Source: Klebsormidium nitens (taxonomy: Eukaryota > Streptophyta > Klebsormidiophyceae > Klebsormidiales > Klebsormidiaceae). From it: 64,000 nucleotides of DNA. Where the stretch lies: NCBI GenBank assembly GCA_000708835.1, contig DF237003.1, forward strand, positions 108,524-172,523, in the 5' to 3' direction. Shown here in pieces: positions 24,045-36,000 of this stretch. Made by a program: the position numbers and the translations under genes. Each line of letters starts with the position of its first letter. Position 1 is the first letter of the stretch. Under the pieces are notes generated by a model. That model made no database searches and was not told where the DNA came from. It saw only the letters and a program-made list of their open reading frames with translations.

Positions 24045-27000
24045 ATGGCTTCAGACCATCGAAGGTAAGCGCACAACCAATCCCTGCACCACCGCAATCA
24101 GACAGCCAAACTGTATATGCTGCAAGCTTTGCGGGAGTGAAGTGTCGTGAGAGTGTTTGATATCTTAAAGCAGCTCTTTTTCCCCCAACAACAGTCAACT
24201 CTGACATCTTAACGAGCTGACTACTTCATGAACGCTGACTCCTTGTAACTTGTAAGCTGATGCAGAGATGTAGCTGAGTATGCCAAATCCGCTCGCTCTG
24301 CCTGCAAAGGCTGCGGAAACAAAATAGAGAGGGACATCCTGCGAGTGGGGCGCGTCAGCAAAGGGGACGGCGGGTTTGATGTTACAAAGTGGTGAGCCTG
24401 TTCCCTTATTTCTTACCTCTTTCTTACTCCAGATTGACATTTGGGGTGGAATCTACATTTCTGGAGTAAGGGGATCCCCTTAAAAAGGCAGATGGACAGC
24501 CCCCACATCAGCCCATAGAGGTTGACACCTGCATGAGGATCAAGTGGATAAGATTGTTGGCTGTCTCTCTGCAGGTATCATGGCAAGTGCTTCTTCGACA
24601 GTGTGTCTCCTTTACCTGAACCAGAGAAGGTTGTGGGATTTGGCGCCCTTAAGTTGAGTGACGTTGATAGGCGATCTCAACTTTTCTCTAAGATGACTCG
24701 ATTCACTTACGCGTCTGCTCCCCCAAGTGATCAGAGGAATAAGAGGTATTGTGACCTTCGTGGCAATCTGAGATGACGCTCTGATTATTCTACGATCTTG
24801 GCTGCGAGCTCTGCCAGAGACACTCCCGACTTGTAAATGTGCCCCTTCCGAGTTCCTCTTCAAACACTCCACGCGCAAGGTCCCTTGCTGAGAAGGAGAC
24901 CTTGAATTCCACTTGTGTTCCTACACCTTCCTTCCATCGTTTCCCCTCTTCGTCGCTTCCTCATCTGCCTGGCAACTGTCTCCCTCTATGGCAATCTTCC
25001 TCTCCCGACTCTTTACAGGCCTCCGACCAAGCTCTCCTCCGAAACCTGGCCGTCACCCCCCCTGAGGAGCACATTGCGAAGAAGGCGCGAGTTGAGCGGC
25101 AAGTTCCCCTGCCGGCCGCTGTGGGTCCTGCTAGAGAAGGGGAAGCCTATCCGCCCTACGGAGAGGCCAAGTCCGGGGAAGGAAAGGCAAGGGGCCGGAC
25201 TCTCGTCAGAGCTTGTACCTCTTTTAGCAGGTGTTTGGGAGTTGATCGAATCTGACGCCTGGAGGCTCTTTTGCTGCCTGGTTTGGCAAGGACAGGCTTA
25301 TGGGTTCACAGCTCTTCATTTTTGGGGAACTGGTACCAATTTGGTACCGGTTTTCCAAAAGAAAAACTGGCTGATTGTGGTGGGGTTAGTTGTGGACCTA
25401 GGGTGGGGTTGGGCGGGCTAGTGGCTGACTCTCCTACATCTACCAAAAATCGCTTGGCTTATACTTTGTCCATAGCGTTTTGAATTTGGCAGGCTCACCA
25501 CTAGTGCACTGTCAGATTCAAGAGTCGTGAAGCCATATACGCTTGTCTCTCTGGTGTCCTCTTCGGGTCGAAGGTTGTTGCTGGGCTCATCGAGTCTCTC
25601 TCCAATTTCCTCAGGCAGAGGAGTACGATGAGGAGCAGTGGCGGGCCGCAGTCGAAAAGTTCTCCCACGACAAGCTGGCGTCTTCTTACAAAGTGAGGCG
25701 GCCACTCGACTCTGCCAAAGCAGATGTCGACCGCTTCAGTCTCTTCTTGTCTGGGGACTCTGCCTCGAACGAAGAATTTGTTGAGAATGAGCAGGAATCA
25801 TCGGGGTCTGCCCAGTGTGTCTCAAGAAGGGAGGCTGCTCGTGAGCGCACCAGCTTGGGTCGAGGAGGAGCAAGAATAGAGGGTGCTGCAATACGTGCTT
25901 CCTGCACGTTTGTTGTAAATCGGGAGCGCCATTGGTTGGTCCTCAATGACAGATTGCAAATTTTATCAATCTGCAGCCCGTTTTCCAGTCTCGATCAAAG
26001 CCTCAGATATTTGACGAAAGGAGGCCGATTTTCGTTTTCTCACAATTTCCTCTCATGGCCAGGGGTCCAGGCTGCCGGACAGGTGGAAAGCGTTCGAGAC
26101 CGTAATCATAGGGCAGGCAAGTTCTCCATTCTGCCGCAGATTTCTAAGAATTCGGCTTCCTTCAGCGCTCTTTATGCTTGTCATTACCTCCGCCATTGGC
26201 ATGCTCAGTCAGAACGGCAATCTGTACTCATTATCGCAATGCTATTCGGGTCTTCAGCTCAACTTGATTGTTCATTCGTAGTCTGGTGGAGATGGCCCAT
26301 TGCACCTGATGGCCGCCACAATCGCATGTCATGCTTGCACTCCGCTTGGTTGCCTGCAGCCGAGAAGCCCCGATCTCGCACTTACTGAAGCTCCCCTTCC
26401 AGTCGGTTATATAAGAACTCCACGTTTCTTGTCTGAGAATCTGCTCGTGACATTCCTTCAGCAGTAACCCGCTTCCCGGAGTTCTCTTTCTAGTATGGCG
26501 TGACATTCTTGCATGCAGAGACTCTTATCAATCTTTGTGGCCCTCTAGTGCTCTCAAGATTGTCATTGGTGACCCTTCTCGTCCGCCCGAAATACGATGA
26601 TTCTCGGTCCCCTTATAAGGGCCTCGTATCAGAGGAACCACTTATCCCTGACAACCCTAACCAGCAAACTTTACCCGCTCCGAACCCAGACCCTCAAAGG
26701 TATTCTTCCCGTCCCAGGCAGTGGGCGTTCGATTGTGTGGCTCCTTGGCCCTCAATATGTAAGTTCTTGAGATTTTGTCGAAAATTATTAAGATGCTTTT
26801 TGCTAGATTCGTACCAAGTAACCACTTATTCTTCGTCTCTCTTACCTTCTTCCGCAGTTGGGCGATCTGCGTACGTCCGAGAAGGTGGCTGCGTTCGACT
26901 TCGACGGCACTCTAGCCAACACGGCAGTGCGGCGGCACGGCGCGGACGCTTGGTCCCTCATGTTCCCCACGATACCCCAAAAACTGCAGCAGTTGCACGA

Positions 27001-28781
27001 CGACGGGTTTCGAATAGTGAGCGACGTCTTTAACCCTTTTCGATATTTCCTAGTCGAGTCGGACCGTCTTCTTAAGCGAGCTGCTCTTGTGCTCTCTTCG
27101 TAGCTTTCAGGCTTCTTTCGACATTGAGCCGCCATCAGGTAAAGATGAAACGAGGATGTGCTTGTATAGAAGATTTGAAGTCTGTTAGTTCTGGTTGTGT
27201 CGATCATATGCTGCCAGCAGAATCTTAATACGTTGTTGTTTGGCGTTTGGGCGGGATTCATCCACAGCTCATGTCGGAAGCTCTTTAAAGAACTTCGTTT
27301 TCTGTCTCGTCAAAAAAATTGGTGTACAGACAGCTACCATTGTAAGAGTACACTGCATGGTATGCTGTTGGTAAATTATGCGCTTTCATCTGGCAGGTTC
27401 TGTTTACAAACGAGTCAAATATCGATCGGTGGGTTAACAGCCGTCAAAAAGCGATTGACTCCAAGATCGGACGGCTGGAGGGGCTGCACAAGAAGTGCGG
27501 CGTGCCGATGCTGGTGAGACCCTCTCTCTCAGATGCATTCTGCAGAACCGCCCTGTATCGGACAGGTTCAAGGTTGCAAGTTCTGGACAGGCGCTCGGTT
27601 GGTATCTGTAGTTCAATACCCTACGAATTGCACGTTTTCAGAGAATTACTGTCAATGGATCCGACCACGACGATATGATGGGAAAAGCAGGGGTTGAAAA
27701 AGCACCCCATTGAGTCTGCTTAACTGCCCCTGGTTTTCTTTGTGGGTTTGCCCATGCGGGGCACCTCACTCAGCTTGGAGCCTTGTATACCGAAAGTGGA
27801 ACATAAATTCCTTCTAGTGTCCCTTTTATAAGGCACGGTGCTTTAACGGACGTACCGACAGGTATTCATCGCGTGCGGCAAGAGCGGCACCCGAGACGCC
27901 TGCCGGAAACCCTGCCGCGGGATGTGGGACGTCTTCCTACAGGGGTTCAGCGAAGGAACACCGGTCGACATGACCACGTGAGACCCGATTCTCGACACAA
28001 TTCAAGCTTAACGGGTTCCTTCTTGGCCTCAAAAATGTGAGCGGGCTCAATGGCAATCTCGTTCTGCAACAGTTCCAATTCAAAACTCATACTCACTTGA
28101 ATCTGAGAATCTCAAACTTTCTGGTACCGCGCTCGAGGAAAATTATTGACTGCTCGACGGTTGTCTACAGATCGCTTCGTCTGCTTCGTCGAGCTTTCAA
28201 GCGAGCGTTCAGCACTGCTTTTCATAATCAAGGGACCGCACAGCTCTTATGAGGGAAGCGTTACGAAGCCCCCGCCCCGCAATTGAAATCGTGCTTTTGT
28301 AGCGATCACGCGGCTTGAACTTCCTTCCCACCGTTCGCTCGGTGGCTTCTTGCCCTTCTACTTTTCAACCCCAAATTCTGCCTTTCTTCGCAGATCGTTT
28401 TACGTCGGCGATGCGGGAGGGAGGAAAGGCGACTTTAGTGCGGCGGACGCAGGGTTTGCACGAGTGAGCTTTGCAGCGTCTATATCGATTTCTTTCGTTT
28501 CTATATGATTGACATGGTGGTTGTCTACTTATCGCTGTTCCCGATTCTACTATATGCACACGTAGAGATGGTCAGATAAGCCGGAATGTTTGTCTTGTCA
28601 GCTTAAATCTGCAGAGGGTAATCCTTTGTGCTCGGTTCTTGTTGTGTTCGCGCCAGGAGCCTTGGTTTGAAGCCGCAGACTTGAAATGCTTCGTTGCCAT
28701 CATTTTCGTAACATGTCACAATCGATTGCTCTGCAGGCGGTTGGTCTAAAGTTCCTGTTCCCAGAGGAGTTCTTCCGATGA
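24045..28781 (+). CDS. ZDP: Polynucleotide 3'-phosphatase with one PARP-type zinc finger (ZDP-like)
   Basis: Ten-exon model of about 328 residues: 24045-24064, 24266-24391, 24575-24662, 25019-25186, 25615-25692, 26858-27016, 27397-27513, 27862-27977, 28394-28463, 28737-28781. The enzyme removes 3'-phosphates from DNA breaks during base-excision and single-strand-break repair, in the nucleus. The N-terminus has a PARP finger with CKGC and WYHGKC zinc ligands and a GFGALKLSD end. The HAD phosphatase core shows motif I VAAFDFDGTL, then VLFTNES, the Lys motif CRKPCRGMW and motif IV SFYVGDAGGRKGDF, ending in GLKFLFPEEFFR. Exon 1 is only 20 bases. The exon 3 donor (GTTGAT) is weak and the exon 4 donor looks like GC, so residues 75-135 are least certain. 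The known Arabidopsis ZDP is longer, with three fingers. Only one is found here. Confidence 0.85.
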
Positions 28782-30085
28782 CGACACGCACTGTTTGCGT
28801 GCATCTCAGAAATGGAGATGGAAGTAGGGGTTGACCCGCGCCAGTAAAAAATATATTCACGCCAAGCGACCGTACTCGGCAGACAATTGCCCATGAGGGC
28901 TGTCGCCGCCAGCTTGGCGCAACCGAACTTTCGATGTAGATCAGTTTCTATGGAGGGTGCCACAGACTCATCGCTCATTGTCGTACGGGCTGCATTTGTG
29001 ATTGACTTTGCTCACGGTCACCGTCGTCTGATGCAAACGCCTAAATGCCATGGACGTACCGCCACCATCGCATGTCAGTGTCTCAGGCAGAACAAAAGTA
29101 CACCAGAAACACATCCCGGTATGACCATGATGGGCCAACCCCGCGATCGAGCTAGAGGGCCTGAGATGTGCGCTTGCTTCGACGATTTATTCATCATGTG
29201 CGCTGCACATGGCCCGCACTTACTAATGGTATCCATGTATGACTCGTTATGCGCGCCGCGTTATCAAAGTGCATGCGCGCGAGCTAGTTCATACGGCCCG
29301 GCCGCTCGTCACCGCGTGACTGCAGCGACTCAGCCGCCGACACTGCGCGTATAGATTTGGAGCTATTCTTCAGAGACTCAACGATTATTCCTTCGCCTTG
29401 AAAGTTGTAGTCGTTCGATCATGGTCATTAAAGCCGGCCGCGAGGAGCTACGGTATGTGAACCATGCTGTCACGGTAATTCAATGACTGATCTCAAGGAG
29501 GCATGGTGGATCGTCGATGGTAGATGGGTGTAACGCGCCCCTTTCATTAGGCTGTCAATGTACAGGCTCTGCAAAAGCTACCCGCGGGTAGAAAGCTCAA
29601 ATAAGTGCTTGGGCAGTACGGACACGCTACTTCGTCTGGGACGGTTGCTACGATTCAGCAATGTTCTCTCTCTGAGCCTGCCCTCTTCTGCTCTGCTTCT
29701 TTCATCTTTCACAAGGAACAGGGCGCCCTGATCGGACTTTCTTACTGAAGTCTGGCACGTCTAGCAGTCATACTCTACATTCTGTACTGGGAAATCCAAC
29801 TGAACCGTCTATCGTAGTGCCACTCTAGCTCGTGAACGTGGATATGCCGAACGCCAACTCGCACAGCCAAATCAACCATGAGATGCTAGGAATGACTAAG
29901 TGTCTATGGAGGAAAAAATCTTTAACTGTGTCCATCCTGCTCAGCTCAACGGGTCTCGGCCCCCAAACACCTCCCTTAACCCTGGTTAGTCATCCGGTTT
30001 CCGTGGAAAGCACCTACTCGCATACACTACCCGTGACTTGATGCAAGCACTCAATGGCTGATTCTGCAAAAAGAACACTGTGCTG
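28782..30085. other. Convergent intergenic region, no gene recognised
   Basis: Holds the 3' flanks of the ZDP-like gene and of ARC6. Short frames on both strands have no recognisable motif. No element with inverted ends was seen. Confidence 0.5.
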
Positions 30086-33000
30086 TCAGGTGAGAACCGT
30101 GCCAGAGATGATCCTCCACCCCGCCCCTCGAATGAACCTCAGCTCGTACTTGGCCCGGTACTCCTCTTCGTAGCTGTCGATCGCCTGCTGGGATGCGTCG
30201 AACTCCGTTGCTCGCTCCTGCGAACATGAAGCGTCTGGTTTGTTGAATGTATCTCTCATCGCTTAGGCCTTCCAATTAATCACTTTCGCTGTGCGTGATT
30301 TTTAAGGGCGACAGACACACATGCTGATCAAGTGACACCCGCCCAGGTCGAAGAAGGATACTGTGAATCACTTTACGGTTTTGACACTGATTCAAGATAG
30401 CCTGGTCCGGTTACAGCCCACGTATATTGCGTACTCTTTGTGGACTACCGGACGATGTCGGACGGCAGAAAGGATAATCTCCGGACTCGGTGCATTTGGC
30501 AGTACTTTTCGCCGCTCTCCCTATTCCAATCCTGGCAACGTGATTGACGACAAGAGCTTCTACTCAAAACCTGAGGCAAACCAGATTTTATCTCCTGCCC
30601 AGGTCGAAAAGCAACGGAATCACGTCGAACTTCTGGTAACACCAAAAGTGCGGCATCGCTCGCCGTGTCTCAAGAAGGAAGGTCCTCGGAAGGGTTGTAA
30701 AGAAGCAGCTCACAATCAGATTTTACCATCTACCTGGAACTTGTTTCTTGTCTTGGCAACACAAAGATGGACAGAGATACTCAACGCCCGACTCAAACCA
30801 TAATCCCATGAGTTAGGTCAAAGCGCTAACCTGGAGCGTAACCCCAACCACGGCCTCCCTGCCCCGGTTGCTGACTTGCACACTCTCCACGTTGATTCCC
30901 CGCAGATCGTAATCCCACCGTTTCCCAGTTTTGCTGAAATCCCGCGCCCTTGCGGTCCATTCCGCGAGCATCGCGCCGTCTAACACATCCCTTAACCCGG
31001 AAATGTCTCCGCGGCGCCCGAGCGCTCCCGCTTTGGCCTTCTGCCACCGCCTTATGATGCCCTCCGCCAATACGCTATCCATCGGGGGCATCCGTATATC
31101 GACGTCCGGAGGGGTCATTGGCAAAGGTTTCGGAACGATCTGCTGTTGAGCGAGTTTAGGTAAGGGGGCGACGGTTTTGGCAGTAACGGGGGTTTGCAGA
31201 AGCTGGTTAGCGGCGGGTTTCCGTGAGGGTTTGAGAACGGCGGAGGCGATCGCGGCCACCAAAAGCGCGCCGCCCACCAAGATAACCACGTTGCTGCGGT
31301 TTTGGTATACCGGGTCAACCGGCTTGGGTTTGCTTGACACTGCCCCGTTATCCTCAACGCCCACGCCTGCCACGTCACCCCCTTCTGCCCCCCTCTCGAT
31401 CAAAAATCCGACCGTTGGTTCCGACTCCAAAGCTCCTGACGTTTCAGTGCCATCCATTTCGTCGCCAGTTTTGGCCGCCGTAAATTCGGCAAACCCATCG
31501 CTTCCCCTCGCCAAAAATCTCTCAAGGTCCAAATCCTTCAGCTTTCCGGTCGCTGGGATGCCCCTCGGCAGCTGCTCCGGGGGGGCCAAAAACGGCGGCC
31601 CTTGTGCCATACCGACCCCCCCGTTGCTGAAGTCTTCCCTTTCCTGGTCAATAGCTTCGGAACTCACCGAACCCCGACTCTGCTTCGCAACGTCGACTCC
31701 CAAGCTTTGATTATCCGATCTCATCCCCACTTCCCTCGTTTCGCTCCGCCCATCTAGTACGTTTGCCCCCCGCCACGTCTCCTCGACCGTATCGTTACCG
31801 CTCGCCGCTACCGTTACCGCGCTGGCCCTGTCTTTCAGCCCCGCCGCTAGCCCCTCCACACTCCGCCCGATCCACTTTATCGTTCGAATCGGTAAGCTCG
31901 CTATTCTCGCGGCAAGCCTCACCCCCCCTCGGATCGCTTTCCCAAACGCGAGCAGAATCGAACCCTGTTGCAGCTTCTCCAGATAGCCCTTCACGTGGGG
32001 GTCTTCGAAGTAGGGGATAATGGCGGAGTTGATTTGCGAGGCCTCTCGGTACGAAGTCAACAGGGCTTCCTTGAGCCAGCGCTCGAGAAGGGAGCAGAGA
32101 CCGGGGAGGAGGTCGGGGGACGATTCTGAGTGAGCGTAGACATAGTCGGCGATGTCGAGGCTACCTGACAAGGACAGATTGTGAGAAAGTGAAGATCAGA
32201 TTCCCAATCGTGTCTTTTCTATGAAAAGCCTCTCCGAGGCATCTCAAGTCCCCATACTGAGCCGTTGTGAGTGGAGGCTGCAAAAGTCGGTGGTCTCTTG
32301 AAGGTTTGACGGCGGTCGTAAGTCGGCAATGTCGAGGCTACCTGGCATGACAAGACAGTAGAATAAGATGAACAGCGGGTAACCCGTTCTCATAAAGGCC
32401 TCGCCGCCGCTTGCTAAAGCTTTGGTTGAAGCTATCTTCGGGGTAGCGTAGTTCGCGATGTCGAGGCTACCTGACACAACGAGAGGTGAGAGGAGCTCTT
32501 TACCATAGCCCTGGCATGACGAAAGATCAGAAGTCCGCTAGTGTTGCATTACCTCGTAAGGTTTCGCAAGCGAATGCTAATCCCACGGAATTTGCTTTCT
32601 TGACGAACACAAAGGGCACGTGGTTTTGGGCAGACTGCTGTATGGGTGGTCATGATTCTTGTGAATGACGTGGCCAACTCACGGAAAATAGCAACGGCCC
32701 TACACGTCTGAACTTTCATGGTAAAAAAGAAGCAAGCTTTCATTACATCAGGTGATCCAAATTGTTTAGACGACCAACGATGTTCCAAACAAAGAGTGCC
32801 CCTCGCACCCAACACACGAGCAATAGAAACAGGCCCACATATGCTTGAAACCCACTCACAAAATCAAACAGCTCTGACAAACCGACCTGCCCCAAACCAT
32901 TCAACATAACTCCGCACACATCAAACCAAACCAAGCTTGGTTAATCCGCTTGCTCCCAAACCGTTGAGCGTACCTCCAGAAATAAGAAGTCGAATAAGGA

Positions 33001-36000
33001 GTGCCCACCTGTCGGGGGGGTCGTGTTCAGCCCCAGGTGCGCCCTAGCGTCGTCCACGTGGCCGAGCAGGAGGCAGCACATGGCGCGCTCAAGTGCCACG
33101 TCAATTCGTTGAGCGTCCGCGGAGTCGGGGTCCTGCTGCAGCTCGCGCGCCAGTTTGGACAGAATCCCGTCCGCGTCCTGTCCGGAAATAGAGCGGAACA
33201 GATTCGTTAAAAACGGGAAGAACGGAAGAGACATGTGAGATGGAGCATTGCAAATAAATTCTAGTTGGAAATATAGTGGTCCTGCTGCAGCTCGCGCGCC
33301 AGTTAGACAGAACGGCGTCCGCATCCTGGCCGGAAACGGAACAACGGAAAAGACTTGCGAGAAACGGAAGAATGGAAGAGACCTGTGGGTTGAGCTTTTA
33401 AAACTGGATTCTGCAGTTCGGACAAATTTGCGTCCGCATCCTGGCTGTGGCGAAATCAAAGGGTATACAGTTCGAGAGTTTGGCGGATCTTTCGGGGACG
33501 AAGACAGATTGTGAAATCTTTCCTGAGGCCGATCCTTAGCGGAAAGAGCCGCCTTCTCTCCAACCTCTCCCGCGCTTCAAAAACACCTAGAAACAAGTAA
33601 CTCGATGACTTCTGAGATCCCTGGTACGTCAGATCTGACGTCTAGCCGCGTGCCATTTCGCGAGGCACCCACAGTCGGAGACATACTCGGCCTGACGTCA
33701 CAGTCCGCAAAGACGACAGTCAGATGAGCGTCTCGCCGGATGGATCGTGACCAGATGCTGACGTCAGCATGACGTCGGGGGCGCTTACCTCCACGAGCTC
33801 GGGCTTTCGCTCCATGAAGCCTTGCGCGATGTGTGCACGTGCGGCCGCTAGGAGCTCTGGGAAGGTGGGGGGGGGTCGGACGGCCGGTCCTTGTACAGAA
33901 CCACCTGAAAAAGGCGTCAAAAAAACCGGTCAAGGTAATTCCGTTAGAAAATTCTATTAGCCTTAATTCCTTGAGAAACCCATAAAGCCATAACCTCAAG
34001 AATGTTAATCAAGAACTTTTGGTAAAGAAATGGCGCGGGTGTGACCAGTGAAAGCAGAACACCACACGCTGAGTTTTCAGCTTACGGGGCTTCGATTCCA
34101 ACTACAGGCAGCAGGTTTACGAAGCCTGAAATTCATGCGGCGTGTGACCTTGATGGGCGAAGCGGACGGCAAGACCGTCCACCTTAAGACGAGGTCAGAT
34201 AGCACGAGGACCGGGTCACAACGAAACGCAGATTGTCTTCGGCCAGACCGGGAGGTTGAGTAAGGCTACTCAGGATTCCAGTCAGACAGACCTCGAACTC
34301 CAGTCGGCAGGTCCGTTCAGCGAAAGAAGTAGCCCAGAAACCACAGCCCACGCAGAACTATAGGTTAACACTTGAAAGTGCAAAGCCGTAAATGCGAAGT
34401 CGATTAAGCCCTCAAACGCCCGGGCTTGGCCCCATGTTTCTTGTGGCCGTCAGGTACTCTCACGCGCTTCGACGACAATCTATCTCGAAGCGAAAAGCTT
34501 CATCATTTCCAAAACTTGAATTCACGCTCGTGGATCAACATTATTCACCGGAAGATCCAAACTCAAACCGAGAGGCAGCCGCCATCTCGTACCTGCTCCG
34601 CGGCTGTCATCCGCGCGAACGCCGCCTCGGCGAAGTCCGCGCGCGACATGACGTCAGGGTGACGCCAGCGGCTCTCGGGCTCGGCCATCGCGGCGAGCAG
34701 CTCGCGCACCCCCGTGAGGCCCTCTTTCCGCGCGGGCGCGTGCGCGGGGTCTAGGGGTTTGTCCAGTAAGTCGAGGACGCAATAGGGGGCGAGGCTCGCG
34801 AGGGACGTGTCGATGCGCTCTTGGAGCTCAACGGCAAAGCCCTTGCCGCCTTCCTCCTGAAAGGGAAAGGAGTGGGGAGTGAAAAGGGGGTAAAACACGG
34901 GTTTGAGTTTTGTTGGTGGAGACGAAGTCAAATTGCTATGTGAGCATTCTGCAGCTCGACGGCGAAGCCCTTGCCGCCTTCCTTCTGAAAGGGAAAGGAG
35001 TGGGGAATGAAACGGGGGTAAAACACGGGTTTTATTCAAATTGGCGTACACGAAACTACCATGCGCATTGTGCATCTCGACGGCAAAGCCCTTGCCGCCT
35101 TCCTCCTGAAAAGGAAGAGGGTGGATCTTGGTAAGGGGGAGTTGAGGTTGTATTCTGGAAGCGTATACTTGCGAAGGTTTGACATGGAGCTTTAAACTTT
35201 AAGGGTTGCGGTTAAGGTTGGGTTGAGGCGTTCCCTAAGGGAGTGTTGGAAAGGGTTCCGTGCGGGGGACCATCTCGGAGGAGGTTTCGGGAGCTGAGGT
35301 GGGAAAGTTACAGGAGCTCTTTCTCGGGCACCTTAAAATCGCATCCAAGATGTTGCACGGCCAGTCTGCAGTTCATATCGTGCGAACATTACGGAAGTCG
35401 ACGATATACCATTCTTCCCCGCCTTTGTGACAACTATCGAACACTCCGTCGAAAAAAGACATCTTAGGTGCGAGGTTAACGGCCCGAGTTTGGGGCGGAC
35501 CCAGAAGGCTGAGACCAGTCTGGATGTTGAAAGCTGGTTTGAAGCGGACAGAATGAGGAGCGTATGAAGAATTGAGGGTATTCGGAGTGGAAAAAACACC
35601 AGGAGTTGCTTGAGAGTGGACGACCGTATTTTAGAGCGGAGGAAGGCGGGAATGAGGGGATCTTAAACAGTTCTGTGAATCCACGGGTTGACAAGATAGA
35701 AAAAGAACGGTGCCTCACATCATTGTCATCCGAACGAATCATCGTCAAGCACTGCACGATCTTTTCAGGAGCCAATGAATTTCGAGGGCGACTCGAAGCA
35801 TTACGGTGCATCGATTCCATGCACGAAAGCTATCGTTCTATGTCGTGGTCGAAGACACATTCGTTTCCTTCAAAGGCCGAATCAGAGGTAGGTGGAACAC
35901 TGAGATCCGCCAAAGCATTCAATCCGAACATTCTCGAGCCATCAAGTGCATAATCCTTCTGTATTCACCCGTCTGACGGTATTTTCGACCCAGCACTACG

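Noticed and set aside
25543-26388. Long open frame continuing from exon 5 of the ZDP-like gene
   Set aside because: The frame stays open for 280 codons, but the sequence after 25692 shows no conserved motif. Ending exon 5 at the GTGAGG donor (25693) joins the finger part to the phosphatase core in phase 0.
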